Below, piece after piece: positions 9,581 through 18,351 of a stretch of 64,000 bases of DNA (within the stretch, counting starts at the first letter, position 1; the number at the start of each line of letters is the position of its first letter). This DNA comes from Phoenicibacter sp963592435. Lineage in GTDB: Bacteria; Actinomycetota; Coriobacteriia; Coriobacteriales; Eggerthellaceae. The position numbers and the translations under genes are program-made. Under the pieces are notes generated by a model, which made no database searches, was not told the origin of the DNA, and saw only the letters and a program-made list of their open reading frames with translations. Location: the NCBI GenBank assembly GCA_963592435.1, contig CAVAWT010000002.1, forward strand, positions 45,696-109,695, read 5' to 3'.

Positions 9581-11077
9581 ATGAAAATTTATGACACAAT
9601 GCAAAGAAAAAAACGCGAATTTGTTCCAAGAGAAGAGGGAAAAGTCGCGATGTATGTCTGTGGGCCGACTGTATATAACAAAATTCACATCGGAAACGCT
9701 CGAACCTTTTTATCATTCGACATGATTAGGAGATATTTCGAATATCGTGGGTTTGAAGTCACTTTTGTTCAAAACTTGACTGACTGCGACGACAAAATCA
9801 TAAACAAAGCAAATGAAGAAGGTCGAACTACTGAAGATGTGACAGAGGAGTTCATCAACAAATTCATTAGCGACATGCACGATGCAAACGTGCTTGATCC
9901 AACAATTCGACCTCGTGCCACTCAAGAAATTCCAGAAATGATTGAAATAACAAAGACGCTTGTCGAGAAAGGTCATGCCTACGTCTCAGAAGGAGATGTC
10001 TATTTTGACGTCGCGTCAGACAAAAACTATGGATGCTTGTCGGGTCGTGACGTCGAGGATGCACAAAGTGGCCACAGAACGCTAATCGCTGATGGCCAAG
10101 GACTTGAGGACCGCAAGCGCAACGAGGAAGATTTCGCACTGTGGAAGTCGTCAAAACCAGGCGAACCAGCTTGGGACTCACCATGGGGTAAAGGTCGCCC
10201 TGGGTGGCACACAGAATGTGTTTGCATGTCAAAAAAATATCTCGGGCTCCCCTTTGACATTCATGGTGGCGGATCAGACCTCATCTTCCCACACCACGAA
10301 AACGAGATCGCACAAGCCCAGTGCGCTTGGAACCAAGGTTTTGCAAATTATTGGATGCACTCTGGGATGTTAAAAATTGACAACGAGAAGATGAGCAAGT
10401 CACTCGGGAACTTTTTAATGCTTGACGATGTGTTAAAAACGACAGAAGCAAAAGTGCTACGAATGTTGACGCTTCAAACACACTATCGCTCCCCCTTAAA
10501 TTTCTCAAGTGAGAGACTTGAAGAAGCAAAGAAAGCACTATCAAACATCGAAAACTGTGTAAGAAATTTGACGTGGCTAATTAAGAATGCAAATGAGTCA
10601 AAAGATAAGACAATCAAAGAAGATGCAGGTAGCCTAATTAAAAATTGTAAGCAAGACTTCATCTCTCACATGGATGATGACTTCAACGCGCCAGCTGCAG
10701 TTGGTGTTGTTGCAACTCTAACAAACGAATTAAACAAGATCTATGATGCAAACTCTCAAATTTCTTCTGCTGATGCAAAAGAAGCAAAAGAAGCAGTCGA
10801 GACGATTTGTGAACTGTTTGGGGTCTTTGGAATCGAAATTGTTTCAGGAAACGACTCAGAAGCCTTGGAAGTACCAGAAGAAATAGCGTCAATTTGCGTT
10901 GAAATTCACGCTGATGTTGCTGAAGATCTCGAAACAACACTTGCAAACATAATTGAAGTTCGTGCTCAAGCTCGACAAAACAAAGATTGGGCGACTGCAG
11001 ACAAAATCAGAGATTTGATTGCCAGCGCAGGTTGGACGATGGAAGACACAGCTCAAGGAACGAAGATATACAAATAA
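9581..11077 (+). CDS. cysS: Cysteinyl-tRNA synthetase
   Basis: 498 residues, class I aminoacyl-tRNA synthetase. It shows MYVCGPTVYNKIHIGNAR (zinc-ligand Cys plus the HIGH-equivalent HIGN), WHTECVCMS, the zinc-site GGGSDLIFPHHENEIAQ and the KMSKS loop KMSKSLGNF. The C-terminal helical domain ends GWTMEDTAQGTKIYK. It charges tRNA-Cys in the cytoplasm. It is the last gene of the ispD-ispF-cysS cluster, an arrangement common in Gram-positive bacteria, and is followed by a hairpin terminator. Confidence 0.97.
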   Translation: MKIYDTMQRKKREFVPREEGKVAMYVCGPTVYNKIHIGNARTFLSFDMIRRYFEYRGFEVTFVQNLTDCDDKIINKANEEGRTTEDVTEEFINKFISDMHDANVLDPTIRPRATQEIPEMIEITKTLVEKGHAYVSEGDVYFDVASDKNYGCLSGRDVEDAQSGHRTLIADGQGLEDRKRNEEDFALWKSSKPGEPAWDSPWGKGRPGWHTECVCMSKKYLGLPFDIHGGGSDLIFPHHENEIAQAQCAWNQGFANYWMHSGMLKIDNEKMSKSLGNFLMLDDVLKTTEAKVLRMLTLQTHYRSPLNFSSERLEEAKKALSNIENCVRNLTWLIKNANESKDKTIKEDAGSLIKNCKQDFISHMDDDFNAPAAVGVVATLTNELNKIYDANSQISSADAKEAKEAVETICELFGVFGIEIVSGNDSEALEVPEEIASICVEIHADVAEDLETTLANIIEVRAQARQNKDWATADKIRDLIASAGWTMEDTAQGTKIYK

Positions 11078-11111
11078 AAATTGGTAGCTAATTTTTTAAC
11101 TACCAATTTTT
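11076..11111. terminator. Bidirectional intrinsic terminator between cysS and clpC
   Basis: A 12-base inverted repeat (AAAAATTGGTAG at 11076-11087 and CTACCAATTTTT at 11100-11111) has a 12-base loop and T-runs on both strands. It sits between converging genes and can stop both transcripts. Confidence 0.8.
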
Positions 11112-11151
11112 TTCTTTTTTCTTAGTCAGTTCACTGGCAACGTTTTTTTAA

Positions 11152-13620
11152 TTAAAAAGGTGGTTCAACCAAATCCTTTTCTTTTTCTGAGTCGGTTTCG
11201 CCCTCATCGTCGGAATCATCCTCAACAGGAACAGCTTTGCTTGTGTCATCCAAATCAAAGTCAGTTATCAACCTCTCAGTTTCGCGAGCAATTGAGTCGT
11301 GCTTCCTTGGCTCAGGAATCTCACCTTCAATGGAAGTGAAAACGAGTTCTTTTTCATCATCTTTTTCTGCTGATGGCAAAACGTCTACAGAAATAATGCT
11401 TCCAGCTGGCCACTTCCCTTCCAAGATGTCTTCTGCAATCGGATCTTCAATTCGACGCTGAATTTCTCTTCTCAAAGGACGAGCACCATTTGTTGGATCC
11501 ATACCAACTTTGGCAATGAAATCCTTCGCATCATCAGTGATCTCAATCGATCTGTTTATCTCAATAAGTCGATCACGAAGTTCAGAAACCATGAGATCAA
11601 CAATTTGCCTGATCTGTTCTTTTGTCAACGACTTAAACACAATGATCTCATCGAGCCTGTTCAAAAATTCTGGTCTGAACAATTTCTTTAGCTCGCTCAT
11701 GACTCGCTTTTTGATCTCTTTGTCAGGAAGACCACCTTCTCCTGTTGGAGAAAAACCAAGGGGCGTTGTCTGTGCAATGTCACGCGCACCAACGTTTGAA
11801 GTCATAATGATGACAGTGTTCCTGAAATCTACTTTTCTCCCTTGAGAATCTGTTAGCCTGCCTTCTTCTAAAATTTGAAGGAGGATGTTGAACACGTCAG
11901 GGTGAGCTTTTTCAATTTCGTCGAACAAAACGACAGAATATGGTTTCTTTCTGACAGCCTTGGTGAGCTGTCCCCCGTCATCGTGGCCGACGTATCCAGG
12001 AGGTGCACCAACAAGCCTGCTGACAGCGTGTTTTTCCATATATTCGCTCATGTCAAGAGAAATAAGCGCATCTTCAGAATTAAAGAGGAACTCTGCCAGA
12101 GACTTTGAAAGTTCAGTTTTTCCAACACCAGAAGGTCCTAAGAAAATAAATGAGCCTGCTGGACGCTTTGGGTCTTTCAATCCACTCTTTGAGCGTCGAA
12201 TAGCCTTAGCAACAGCTTCAACTGCCTCTTCTTGCCCGATAACTCGCTCGTGCAACACTTCTTCCATCCGCAAGAGTTTCTTAGTCTCAGCCTCAGTCAA
12301 ATCTGCAACAGGGATTCCAGTTGACATTGAAATGACATCAGCAATTTGTTTTTCACCAACTTCTGTCATCTTTTTGTCGTTTTCGAGATGGCGCATGTTT
12401 CTGATCCTGAGGCGTGCTCCCGCCTCATCCAAAACATCAATTGCTTTGTCAGGCAAGAATCTGTCTTGAACATAGCGATCTGCCATTTTCACTGCCGAGC
12501 GCAACGCTTCATCAGAATATGTCACACCATGGTGTTTTTCATATCTTTCCTTCAAGCCTTCCAAAACCCTAACAGCCTGGTCTTCGCTTGGCTCTTCAAC
12601 CATAACAGTTTGAAAACGTCTTTCAAGCGCAGAATCCTTTTCAATGCGCTTGCGATATTCCTCAGAAGTTGTTGCACCGATGATTTGGATCTCACCTCGA
12701 GAAAGAGGTGGTTTTAAAATTGAAGCAGCGTCAAGTGAGCCTTCTGCAGAACCTGCCCCGATTATTGTGTGAATCTCGTCAATGAAAAGCAAAATGTTTT
12801 TCTTGGCTCGCACTTCATCGATGACTTTCTTTAAGCGATCCTCAAATTCGCCTCTATATTTTGATCCAGCAACAAGGCTTGAAATGTCAAGAGTTATTAG
12901 CCTTTTACCTTGCAGATTGTCAGGAACCATCTTTGCAACGATCAATTGAGCCAAGCCCTCAACAATAGCAGTCTTGCCAACACCAGGCTCTCCTAAAATT
13001 AATGGGTTATTCTTCTGGCGCCTGCAAAGAATCTGGGTTACTCTTTCAATCTCCCTTGCACGCCCAATAACAGGATCAAGCTTCCTCTTCCTCGCCTTCT
13101 TCGTTAAGTCAGTTCCGAACTCATCAAGAATGCTTCTGTTCTTGTCAGATTTCTTTGACCTCGGGCCCCCAGCTAAAACTGGTGATTTCCCAATGATCTC
13201 AAGCGTTGAATCTTTTAATTCCTCGCAATTGATGCCTAACTTCTCGAGAACTTTTATTCCCATGCATCCTTCTTCATGGATGATGCCCAAGAGCAAGTGC
13301 TCTGTTCCAATGTATGCTTGACTCATCTGCAGGGCTTCTCTGTAGGCATGTTCAAAAACATGTTTAACAGCAACACTATATGTCAAGTTTTTTATCGTCG
13401 GATCTGCTGGTTTGGCAGACAACTCACGAATTGCTTGCAAAACATTATCACGCTCAACGCCAGCCTGTTTCAGCGCTTGAGCTCCGAAACCTTCTTTCTC
13501 GTCGATCAAACCGATTAAAAGATGCTCTGTCCCGATGTGGGCAGAGTCGAGCTCTCGAGCGACGCGTTGTGCGATAACCGTCACTTTTCTTGCTTTGTCT
13601 GTAAATTTTTCAAATGCCAT
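11152..13620 (-). CDS. clpC: ClpC-type AAA+ unfoldase (lacks the middle coiled-coil domain)
   Basis: 822 residues. Two Clp_N repeats (about 1-145) are followed by AAA+ D1 with Walker A GEPGVGKT (about 210-217), and D2 with GPSGVGKT (about 495-502). An LGF tripeptide (TPLGFSPTG) in D2 is where ClpC/ClpX proteins dock to ClpP. In other ClpC proteins, D1 and D2 are separated by a ~50-residue coiled-coil middle (UVR-containing) domain. Here only about 17 residues lie between RLRIRNM (405-409) and ADVISMSTGIPV (427-438). An acidic tail of about 65 residues extends the C-terminus. Family role: unfolding of substrates for the ClpP protease. No ctsR, mcsA or mcsB neighbours are present. Confidence 0.95.
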   Translation of the reverse strand: MAFEKFTDKARKVTVIAQRVARELDSAHIGTEHLLIGLIDEKEGFGAQALKQAGVERDNVLQAIRELSAKPADPTIKNLTYSVAVKHVFEHAYREALQMSQAYIGTEHLLLGIIHEEGCMGIKVLEKLGINCEELKDSTLEIIGKSPVLAGGPRSKKSDKNRSILDEFGTDLTKKARKRKLDPVIGRAREIERVTQILCRRQKNNPLILGEPGVGKTAIVEGLAQLIVAKMVPDNLQGKRLITLDISSLVAGSKYRGEFEDRLKKVIDEVRAKKNILLFIDEIHTIIGAGSAEGSLDAASILKPPLSRGEIQIIGATTSEEYRKRIEKDSALERRFQTVMVEEPSEDQAVRVLEGLKERYEKHHGVTYSDEALRSAVKMADRYVQDRFLPDKAIDVLDEAGARLRIRNMRHLENDKKMTEVGEKQIADVISMSTGIPVADLTEAETKKLLRMEEVLHERVIGQEEAVEAVAKAIRRSKSGLKDPKRPAGSFIFLGPSGVGKTELSKSLAEFLFNSEDALISLDMSEYMEKHAVSRLVGAPPGYVGHDDGGQLTKAVRKKPYSVVLFDEIEKAHPDVFNILLQILEEGRLTDSQGRKVDFRNTVIIMTSNVGARDIAQTTPLGFSPTGEGGLPDKEIKKRVMSELKKLFRPEFLNRLDEIIVFKSLTKEQIRQIVDLMVSELRDRLIEINRSIEITDDAKDFIAKVGMDPTNGARPLRREIQRRIEDPIAEDILEGKWPAGSIISVDVLPSAEKDDEKELVFTSIEGEIPEPRKHDSIARETERLITDFDLDDTSKAVPVEDDSDDEGETDSEKEKDLVEPPF

Positions 13621-13662
13621 GTTTTGACTGTCCTTTTCTTAAATTACAGCATGTAACTCTCT

Positions 13663-13692
13663 ATTTTACTTTATTTTGTTATGTGTTTGCAA
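13663..13692 (-). promoter_or_regulatory. Candidate sigma-A-type promoter of clpC
   Basis: On the minus strand TTGCAA (13687-13692) and TAAAAT (13663-13668) are separated by 18 bases, about 45 bases upstream of the clpC ATG. I saw no CtsR-type or HAIR-type heat-shock operator. Confidence 0.55.
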
Positions 13693-13726
13693 GAGTTGCG
13701 ACAAAAGCAGACGAAGACGAGATAAT

Positions 13727-15748
13727 TTACGCTCTAAATCTCTTCAACAACAGCGAGTTTGAAACAACTGTGACACTTGAGAGCGCCATCGCTGCCCCCG
13801 CCAATGCAGGAGCCAGAATTCCAAAAACAGCAAGAGGAATCATAATGCAGTTGTAAATGAGTGCCCAAAACAAATTTTGCTTGATTTTATTAAAAGTTGC
13901 CTTCGAGAGCTTTATTGCTGAAACAACATCACCAACGCGATTGTGCATAAGAACAATTGAGCCTGCATCAATAGCAACATCCGTTCCGCTGCCCATAGCA
14001 ATTCCAACATCAGCTTTTGCAAGTGCTGGAGCGTCGTTTATTCCATCTCCGACAAAAGCAACTAAGTTTTCACTCTCATCCCCAAAGTTAGCATGTGCTA
14101 ACTTCTCACGAATCTCGTCAACAACGTCACCTTTTTCTGTCGGCAAGACTTCGCAAACAACGTTTTCATTTTCAATTCCCACTTCACTTGCAATTTCTTG
14201 CGCTCTTTCTTTTTTGTCGCCTGAAACCATCCAAGAAAGAACACCCATTTCTTTCAATTTGAAAATTGCTTCTTTTGCGTCTGCCTTGATCTCGTCATTT
14301 TCAACAACAACAGTTTTGTCATCTGAATCAAGGACGACTCCTGTTGTCAAAGTTCCGGTTTTGTCGAAAACGCAAGTTTTGATTTTACACGCACGCTCGA
14401 GCATCTCACCATCTTTTATTAAAATTCCCATGCTCGCGCCTTTTCCCATTCCAACCATGAGGGCAGTTGGTGTTGCAAGCCCAAGAGCACAAGGGCATGC
14501 AACGCAAATAACAGCTATGCTTGGTAAAAGCGCATTTTTGATCGTGAGTGACACATCGGATCCAGCAAAAAGCGCACCATAAGCAAGCCAGCCAACAAAA
14601 GTGATAAGAGCGATTAAGAAAATGGCGGGCACAAAAATTCCTGCAATTTTGTCTGCAGTCCTCTGGATTGTCGGCTTCGTTGCTTCTGCATCTTCAACAG
14701 CTTGAATTATGTGAGAAAGCTGCGTGTCGGCGCCGACACTTTTTGCAACAACAACAACTTCTGAGTCGATGTTGACAGTTCCTGCACTAACAGTGTCTCC
14801 CTTTTCTTTACCCACGAGCTCGGCTTCCCCAGTCAGCATGCTCTCGTCAACTTTTGTGCTCCCTTTTCTGACTTCTCCGTCAACTGGGAAATTGTCACCC
14901 TTTTTAATTAATAAAAGTTCGCCTGGAAAAACATCTTCGATGTCTGTCTCAACTTTGCTACCATCTTTTTTTAGAACTATGACAGTTTCAGGCGTTAGCT
15001 TGATTAATGCTTCGACAGCATCCCCTGCCTGCGTCTTTGCTTTTGTCTCCAAAATTTTTCCAAGCATGACAAACGTTATCAACATGCAACAAGTCTCAAA
15101 ATAGGGCATGCCATCGTTTATCGTCATGTCAAAAAATGTAATGTAGACACTAAACAAAAATGCTATCGTGGTTCCAGTTGCAACCAAAACGTCCATGTTT
15201 GGCATGCCACTTTTAATTGAGGCGACTGCTCCTTTATAAAACCTAAATCCGAAAACGAACTGGACTGGGATTGTTAAAAGCATTATGAAAATGTTTGCAG
15301 CTTGCATGTGTGCGTTCATTGCCTCTGCGCCTGCAAATCCAGATTGCACTCCAAACAAATCACACAAAAACTTTCCAACCTCCATGTGCAACCCTGGCAC
15401 CATGCAAACACAGACAACAAGGATTGTTATGACTGCAGAGCAAACAAATGAAGCGATGTCGCGTTTTTCTTGCTCTTTAGCTTTCAACTTCCTCTCTTTT
15501 AAAATTTTAAGCTTATTGTTTGATTCAACTTTTTCGGCACTAAAATCGAGATTGTCAAAAACAGACAATATCTCCTCTTCAGTCGTTTTTTGGCAATCAA
15601 AAATTATTTTTCCAGAGTTCGAAGCAAGGGAGACGCTCGCCTGTTTAACGCCGTCAACTGCATTTAAGTGCCTCTCAACGTTCATAGCGCAATTTCCGCA
15701 ATGCATGCCATCGATCAAAATTCGAAGAGTTTGCAAATTTTCTTCCAT
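13727..15748 (-). CDS. P1B-type copper ATPase-like protein lacking the nucleotide-binding domain
   Basis: 673 residues. An N-terminal HMA domain (GMHCGNC, Cys17/Cys20) is followed by membrane helices. The actuator loop has SMLTGEA, the metal site is CPC (418-420), and the phosphorylation motif is DKTGTLT (Asp462). The P-domain has VGDGINDAP (567-575), and the last helices have YN and MALSS metal ligands, all as in CopA. From Asp462 to the MVSGD motif (Asp511) there are only about 50 residues, whereas CopA has about 170. The N-domain, with its SEHPLA histidine motif and GxG ATP loop, is missing without any frameshift, and the usual TGD is SGD. It could be a crippled pump or an unusual regulator. 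The ATG at 15748 is preceded by AAGGAC. Confidence 0.88.
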   Translation of the reverse strand: MEENLQTLRILIDGMHCGNCAMNVERHLNAVDGVKQASVSLASNSGKIIFDCQKTTEEEILSVFDNLDFSAEKVESNNKLKILKERKLKAKEQEKRDIASFVCSAVITILVVCVCMVPGLHMEVGKFLCDLFGVQSGFAGAEAMNAHMQAANIFIMLLTIPVQFVFGFRFYKGAVASIKSGMPNMDVLVATGTTIAFLFSVYITFFDMTINDGMPYFETCCMLITFVMLGKILETKAKTQAGDAVEALIKLTPETVIVLKKDGSKVETDIEDVFPGELLLIKKGDNFPVDGEVRKGSTKVDESMLTGEAELVGKEKGDTVSAGTVNIDSEVVVVAKSVGADTQLSHIIQAVEDAEATKPTIQRTADKIAGIFVPAIFLIALITFVGWLAYGALFAGSDVSLTIKNALLPSIAVICVACPCALGLATPTALMVGMGKGASMGILIKDGEMLERACKIKTCVFDKTGTLTTGVVLDSDDKTVVVENDEIKADAKEAIFKLKEMGVLSWMVSGDKKERAQEIASEVGIENENVVCEVLPTEKGDVVDEIREKLAHANFGDESENLVAFVGDGINDAPALAKADVGIAMGSGTDVAIDAGSIVLMHNRVGDVVSAIKLSKATFNKIKQNLFWALIYNCIMIPLAVFGILAPALAGAAMALSSVTVVSNSLLLKRFRA

Positions 15749-15774
15749 AAGAGTCCTTCTTTTGTAGCTAAACG

Positions 15775-15792
15775 ATTAAAAGTTCTTTTAAT
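15775..15792. promoter_or_regulatory. Palindrome upstream of the copper-ATPase-like gene, possible operator
   Basis: ATTAAAAG-TT-CTTTTAAT is an 18-base perfect inverted repeat lying 27-44 bases before the ATG at 15748. Position fits an operator, but it is AT-only at the ends and could also be a weak 3' structure of fdhD. Confidence 0.35.
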
Positions 15793-15802
15793 GTTAGCAC
15801 AA

Positions 15803-16618
15803 TTATTGAAAATCTGTTATGACATCAGCAGAATCTGGATAGGCTGAGCAAATTAGAGTTAGTTTTGATTGTTTTGCAAGCTCAATGCCCGATTCGGTTG
15901 GAACAGCCTTAGAAGCAAGGATAGGAATTTTTGCGCGAAGTGCCTTTCCTATCATGTCAACTGGCAAGCGTCCACTCGTGAACGCCATGCATCTTTTTAA
16001 GTCATGACCCGCAAGAAGCGCACAGCCAATCGCCTTATCAAATGCATTGTGCCTCCCCAAATCTTCACAAACAAATGGCTTTTCAGTTTCGAAATTTTGT
16101 GTGTCCCAAGAAATGTAGCAACTGTGCGTGCCAAAACTTTTTTTGTGTGCTGGAGAATCTTCCTTAAAAAACTTCGTCATATTAAAAAGCCACTCCTCAC
16201 TCCATTCGATCGGAGTCACAGGCTCTGGCATCGTTTCAGTTTGAAAAAAAGAATTTAGCGTTTTGTTTCCTGTGCAACATGTTGGAATCGTCTTGATTTT
16301 GTTGTTTTCGAAGTTCGCGGTCTTTGGATCTTTTAAAATGACTTCAGCGCGAGTTCCCTGCTCACAAACATAGACTTGATCGATGTCTTCTGTGTCTTGA
16401 ACAATCCCTTCACTAACAAGTCTCCCGATGACAAGTTGACTAAGATGATCAGGCGAGCATACAACCTCAAACGTCGGGATCGTGTTTATGACAACGTTTA
16501 AATGGTGCTCGGTTGCAATGTTTAAGTCAATTTGACGAGGTTCATCATCAGCAAAAATGCGCCTTGCGCACATGCTTGTCGTTGATGTTTCACTCTTAAA
16601 TTTGTCTATTATTTCCAT
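15803..16618 (-). CDS. fdhD: FdhD-family sulfurtransferase for formate dehydrogenase/molybdoenzyme maturation
   Basis: 271 residues. FdhD hallmarks are DLGRHNAFDKAIG, FTSGRLPVDMIGKALRAKIP and ILASKAVPTESGIELAKQ. The conserved catalytic cysteine region appears as IPTCCTGNKTL, a CC variant of the usual CGxCG. The family relays sulfur from IscS to the bis-MGD cofactor of formate dehydrogenase. No formate dehydrogenase or molybdenum-cofactor gene is seen nearby, so its client must lie elsewhere. It shares strand with the Na/Pi symporter gene upstream (31-base gap). Confidence 0.88.
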   Translation of the reverse strand: MEIIDKFKSETSTTSMCARRIFADDEPRQIDLNIATEHHLNVVINTIPTFEVVCSPDHLSQLVIGRLVSEGIVQDTEDIDQVYVCEQGTRAEVILKDPKTANFENNKIKTIPTCCTGNKTLNSFFQTETMPEPVTPIEWSEEWLFNMTKFFKEDSPAHKKSFGTHSCYISWDTQNFETEKPFVCEDLGRHNAFDKAIGCALLAGHDLKRCMAFTSGRLPVDMIGKALRAKIPILASKAVPTESGIELAKQSKLTLICSAYPDSADVITDFQ

Positions 16619-16649
16619 GGGTTTTTAAAAATTCAAAAGAAACCGCCAG

Positions 16650-18347
16650 TTAATGTGTCTCTTCACTCAGATCTTTTGGAAATTCAACTTCAGTTTCTTC
16701 GAGAGCTTCTTCAGCAAGTGACAGACAGTTATAGCCCATGCGTTGCATTGCAGTCAAAACGTTTGGATAGGCCTGCACCAAGTTTTGCTCATCCTCCTTT
16801 TTCTTCCAGCGTTTCATGTGATTTTTATTGCTGCGCTTGAGCTCCTTGTGATATCTCGTCATGTCAGCAACAACTGTTTCTGCCAAGCCTTTGTCAGACT
16901 CAAGCAAAGCAGTGAATGCGTTTTCAACAGCTGGAACGAGAATTGAAAACAGCGTCTCAACTTCTGATTTGCCTTCTTCACTAAAAGCCATCTTTCCACC
17001 TGGAAGAGCTGAAGCAATGTTAACAATTTCAACACAACGCTCAGAAATTCTTGTTATGTCGTTATTGATTGAAAGCATGCTTGAAAGCCTCTCACTTTGA
17101 ACCTCTGTCACAACGGTTCCAGCAAGAAGTGCTGCGATATAAGAGGAAGTGTGTTGCGAGAGTCCTTCAATCTCTGCACCCATCTCCCTGATTTTTTCAA
17201 TGTTTTCAACCCTTGAAGGTCCGATCAGTGCCACTTTTGTGTTTGCGACCATCTCAGTGCCCATCTTTCCAGTTCGTGCGAGCTCCAATGAAATGAGATG
17301 CATTGCAGCCACTGGCTGATTAAGGACTGAATTGTTTAAGAAATGTGGAAGGATCTCGCCCTTCTTCGATTCGTTGTCTTTGCCAGGAACAATGAAGAGA
17401 ACGATTTTTTCAAGAACTCCAATCAAAGGCAGCCAGAAGCAAGTGTTTACGACGTTGAAAATTGTGTGCGCATTTGCAATTTGTCTTGGTAAAACATCGA
17501 TTGGATTTCCAGGAGTGATTGCTAAAATGAGCGGAGCATAAATTGGGATCAAGAACATGAAGACGATCGAACCAATCATCTTAAAAAGAGTGTGTGCGAT
17601 AGCAACTCGTTTTGCGTCTTTTGACTGTCCGATGCAGGCAATGAGAGCAGTTATCGTCGTTCCGATGTTGTCTCCGAACAAAATTGGGAGTGATTGAGCT
17701 AGTGTCAAAGTTGAGTTCCCATCAGGACCTGGCGCACAAGCAAAACTCTGAAGAACAGCAACGGTTGCTGATGAGCTCTGAACGATTAAGGTCATCCCAG
17801 TTCCAACAAGAAGCCCGAGAACAGGGACGTTTTTTACTGAATCTATCATGTCTAAAAACACTTGAGACGAAGCGAGTGGCACCATTGCATTTCCCATGTA
17901 GTCAATGCCTAAGAACAAAATGCCGAAGGCAAGAATCCCCATGCCTATGTTTTTGATGTTTTCTTTTTTAAAGACGAAATAGATCAAAAAACCAACAAAT
18001 ATGATTGGCATGATGTAGTCAGACAATTTGAAAGCAACAATTTGTGCTGTTATCGTCGTTCCGATCGAAGCACCGAGAGCAACAGAAATTCCTTGCCTTA
18101 GGCTCATAAGTCCAGCTGAGACAAAACCGACAACCATAACTGTTGTCGCTGAAGAACTCTGCAGGAGTGCTGTGACTAAAGTTCCAGCCAAAACCCCCAT
18201 AACTGGGTTTCTTGTCAAGAATCCCAAAACCTGCTTCATGCGATCTCCAGCCGCCTTTTGAAGGGCATCGCTCATTGCATTCATTCCAAACAAGAAAAGC
18301 GCAAGACCTCCGAAAAGTTCAAAGGCAGTCTGCAAAACCTCATTCAC
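16650..18347 (-). CDS. Na+/phosphate cotransporter family protein with C-terminal PhoU domain
   Basis: 565 residues. Two inverted membrane halves each carry the QSSSAT motif (ALLQSSSATTVMVVGF near residue 63 and LIVQSSSATVAVLQSF near 190), the substrate-binding signature of the NptA/SLC34-like family. The cytoplasmic C-terminal ~220 residues look like the helical PhoU-type domain seen in bacterial members. Likely role: sodium-coupled phosphate import. The gene starts 4 bases after the flippase stop, so the two are co-transcribed. An alternative anion substrate cannot be excluded. Confidence 0.88.
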   Translation of the reverse strand: MNEVLQTAFELFGGLALFLFGMNAMSDALQKAAGDRMKQVLGFLTRNPVMGVLAGTLVTALLQSSSATTVMVVGFVSAGLMSLRQGISVALGASIGTTITAQIVAFKLSDYIMPIIFVGFLIYFVFKKENIKNIGMGILAFGILFLGIDYMGNAMVPLASSQVFLDMIDSVKNVPVLGLLVGTGMTLIVQSSSATVAVLQSFACAPGPDGNSTLTLAQSLPILFGDNIGTTITALIACIGQSKDAKRVAIAHTLFKMIGSIVFMFLIPIYAPLILAITPGNPIDVLPRQIANAHTIFNVVNTCFWLPLIGVLEKIVLFIVPGKDNESKKGEILPHFLNNSVLNQPVAAMHLISLELARTGKMGTEMVANTKVALIGPSRVENIEKIREMGAEIEGLSQHTSSYIAALLAGTVVTEVQSERLSSMLSINNDITRISERCVEIVNIASALPGGKMAFSEEGKSEVETLFSILVPAVENAFTALLESDKGLAETVVADMTRYHKELKRSNKNHMKRWKKKEDEQNLVQAYPNVLTAMQRMGYNCLSLAEEALEETEVEFPKDLSEETH

Positions 18348-18351
18348 GGTT

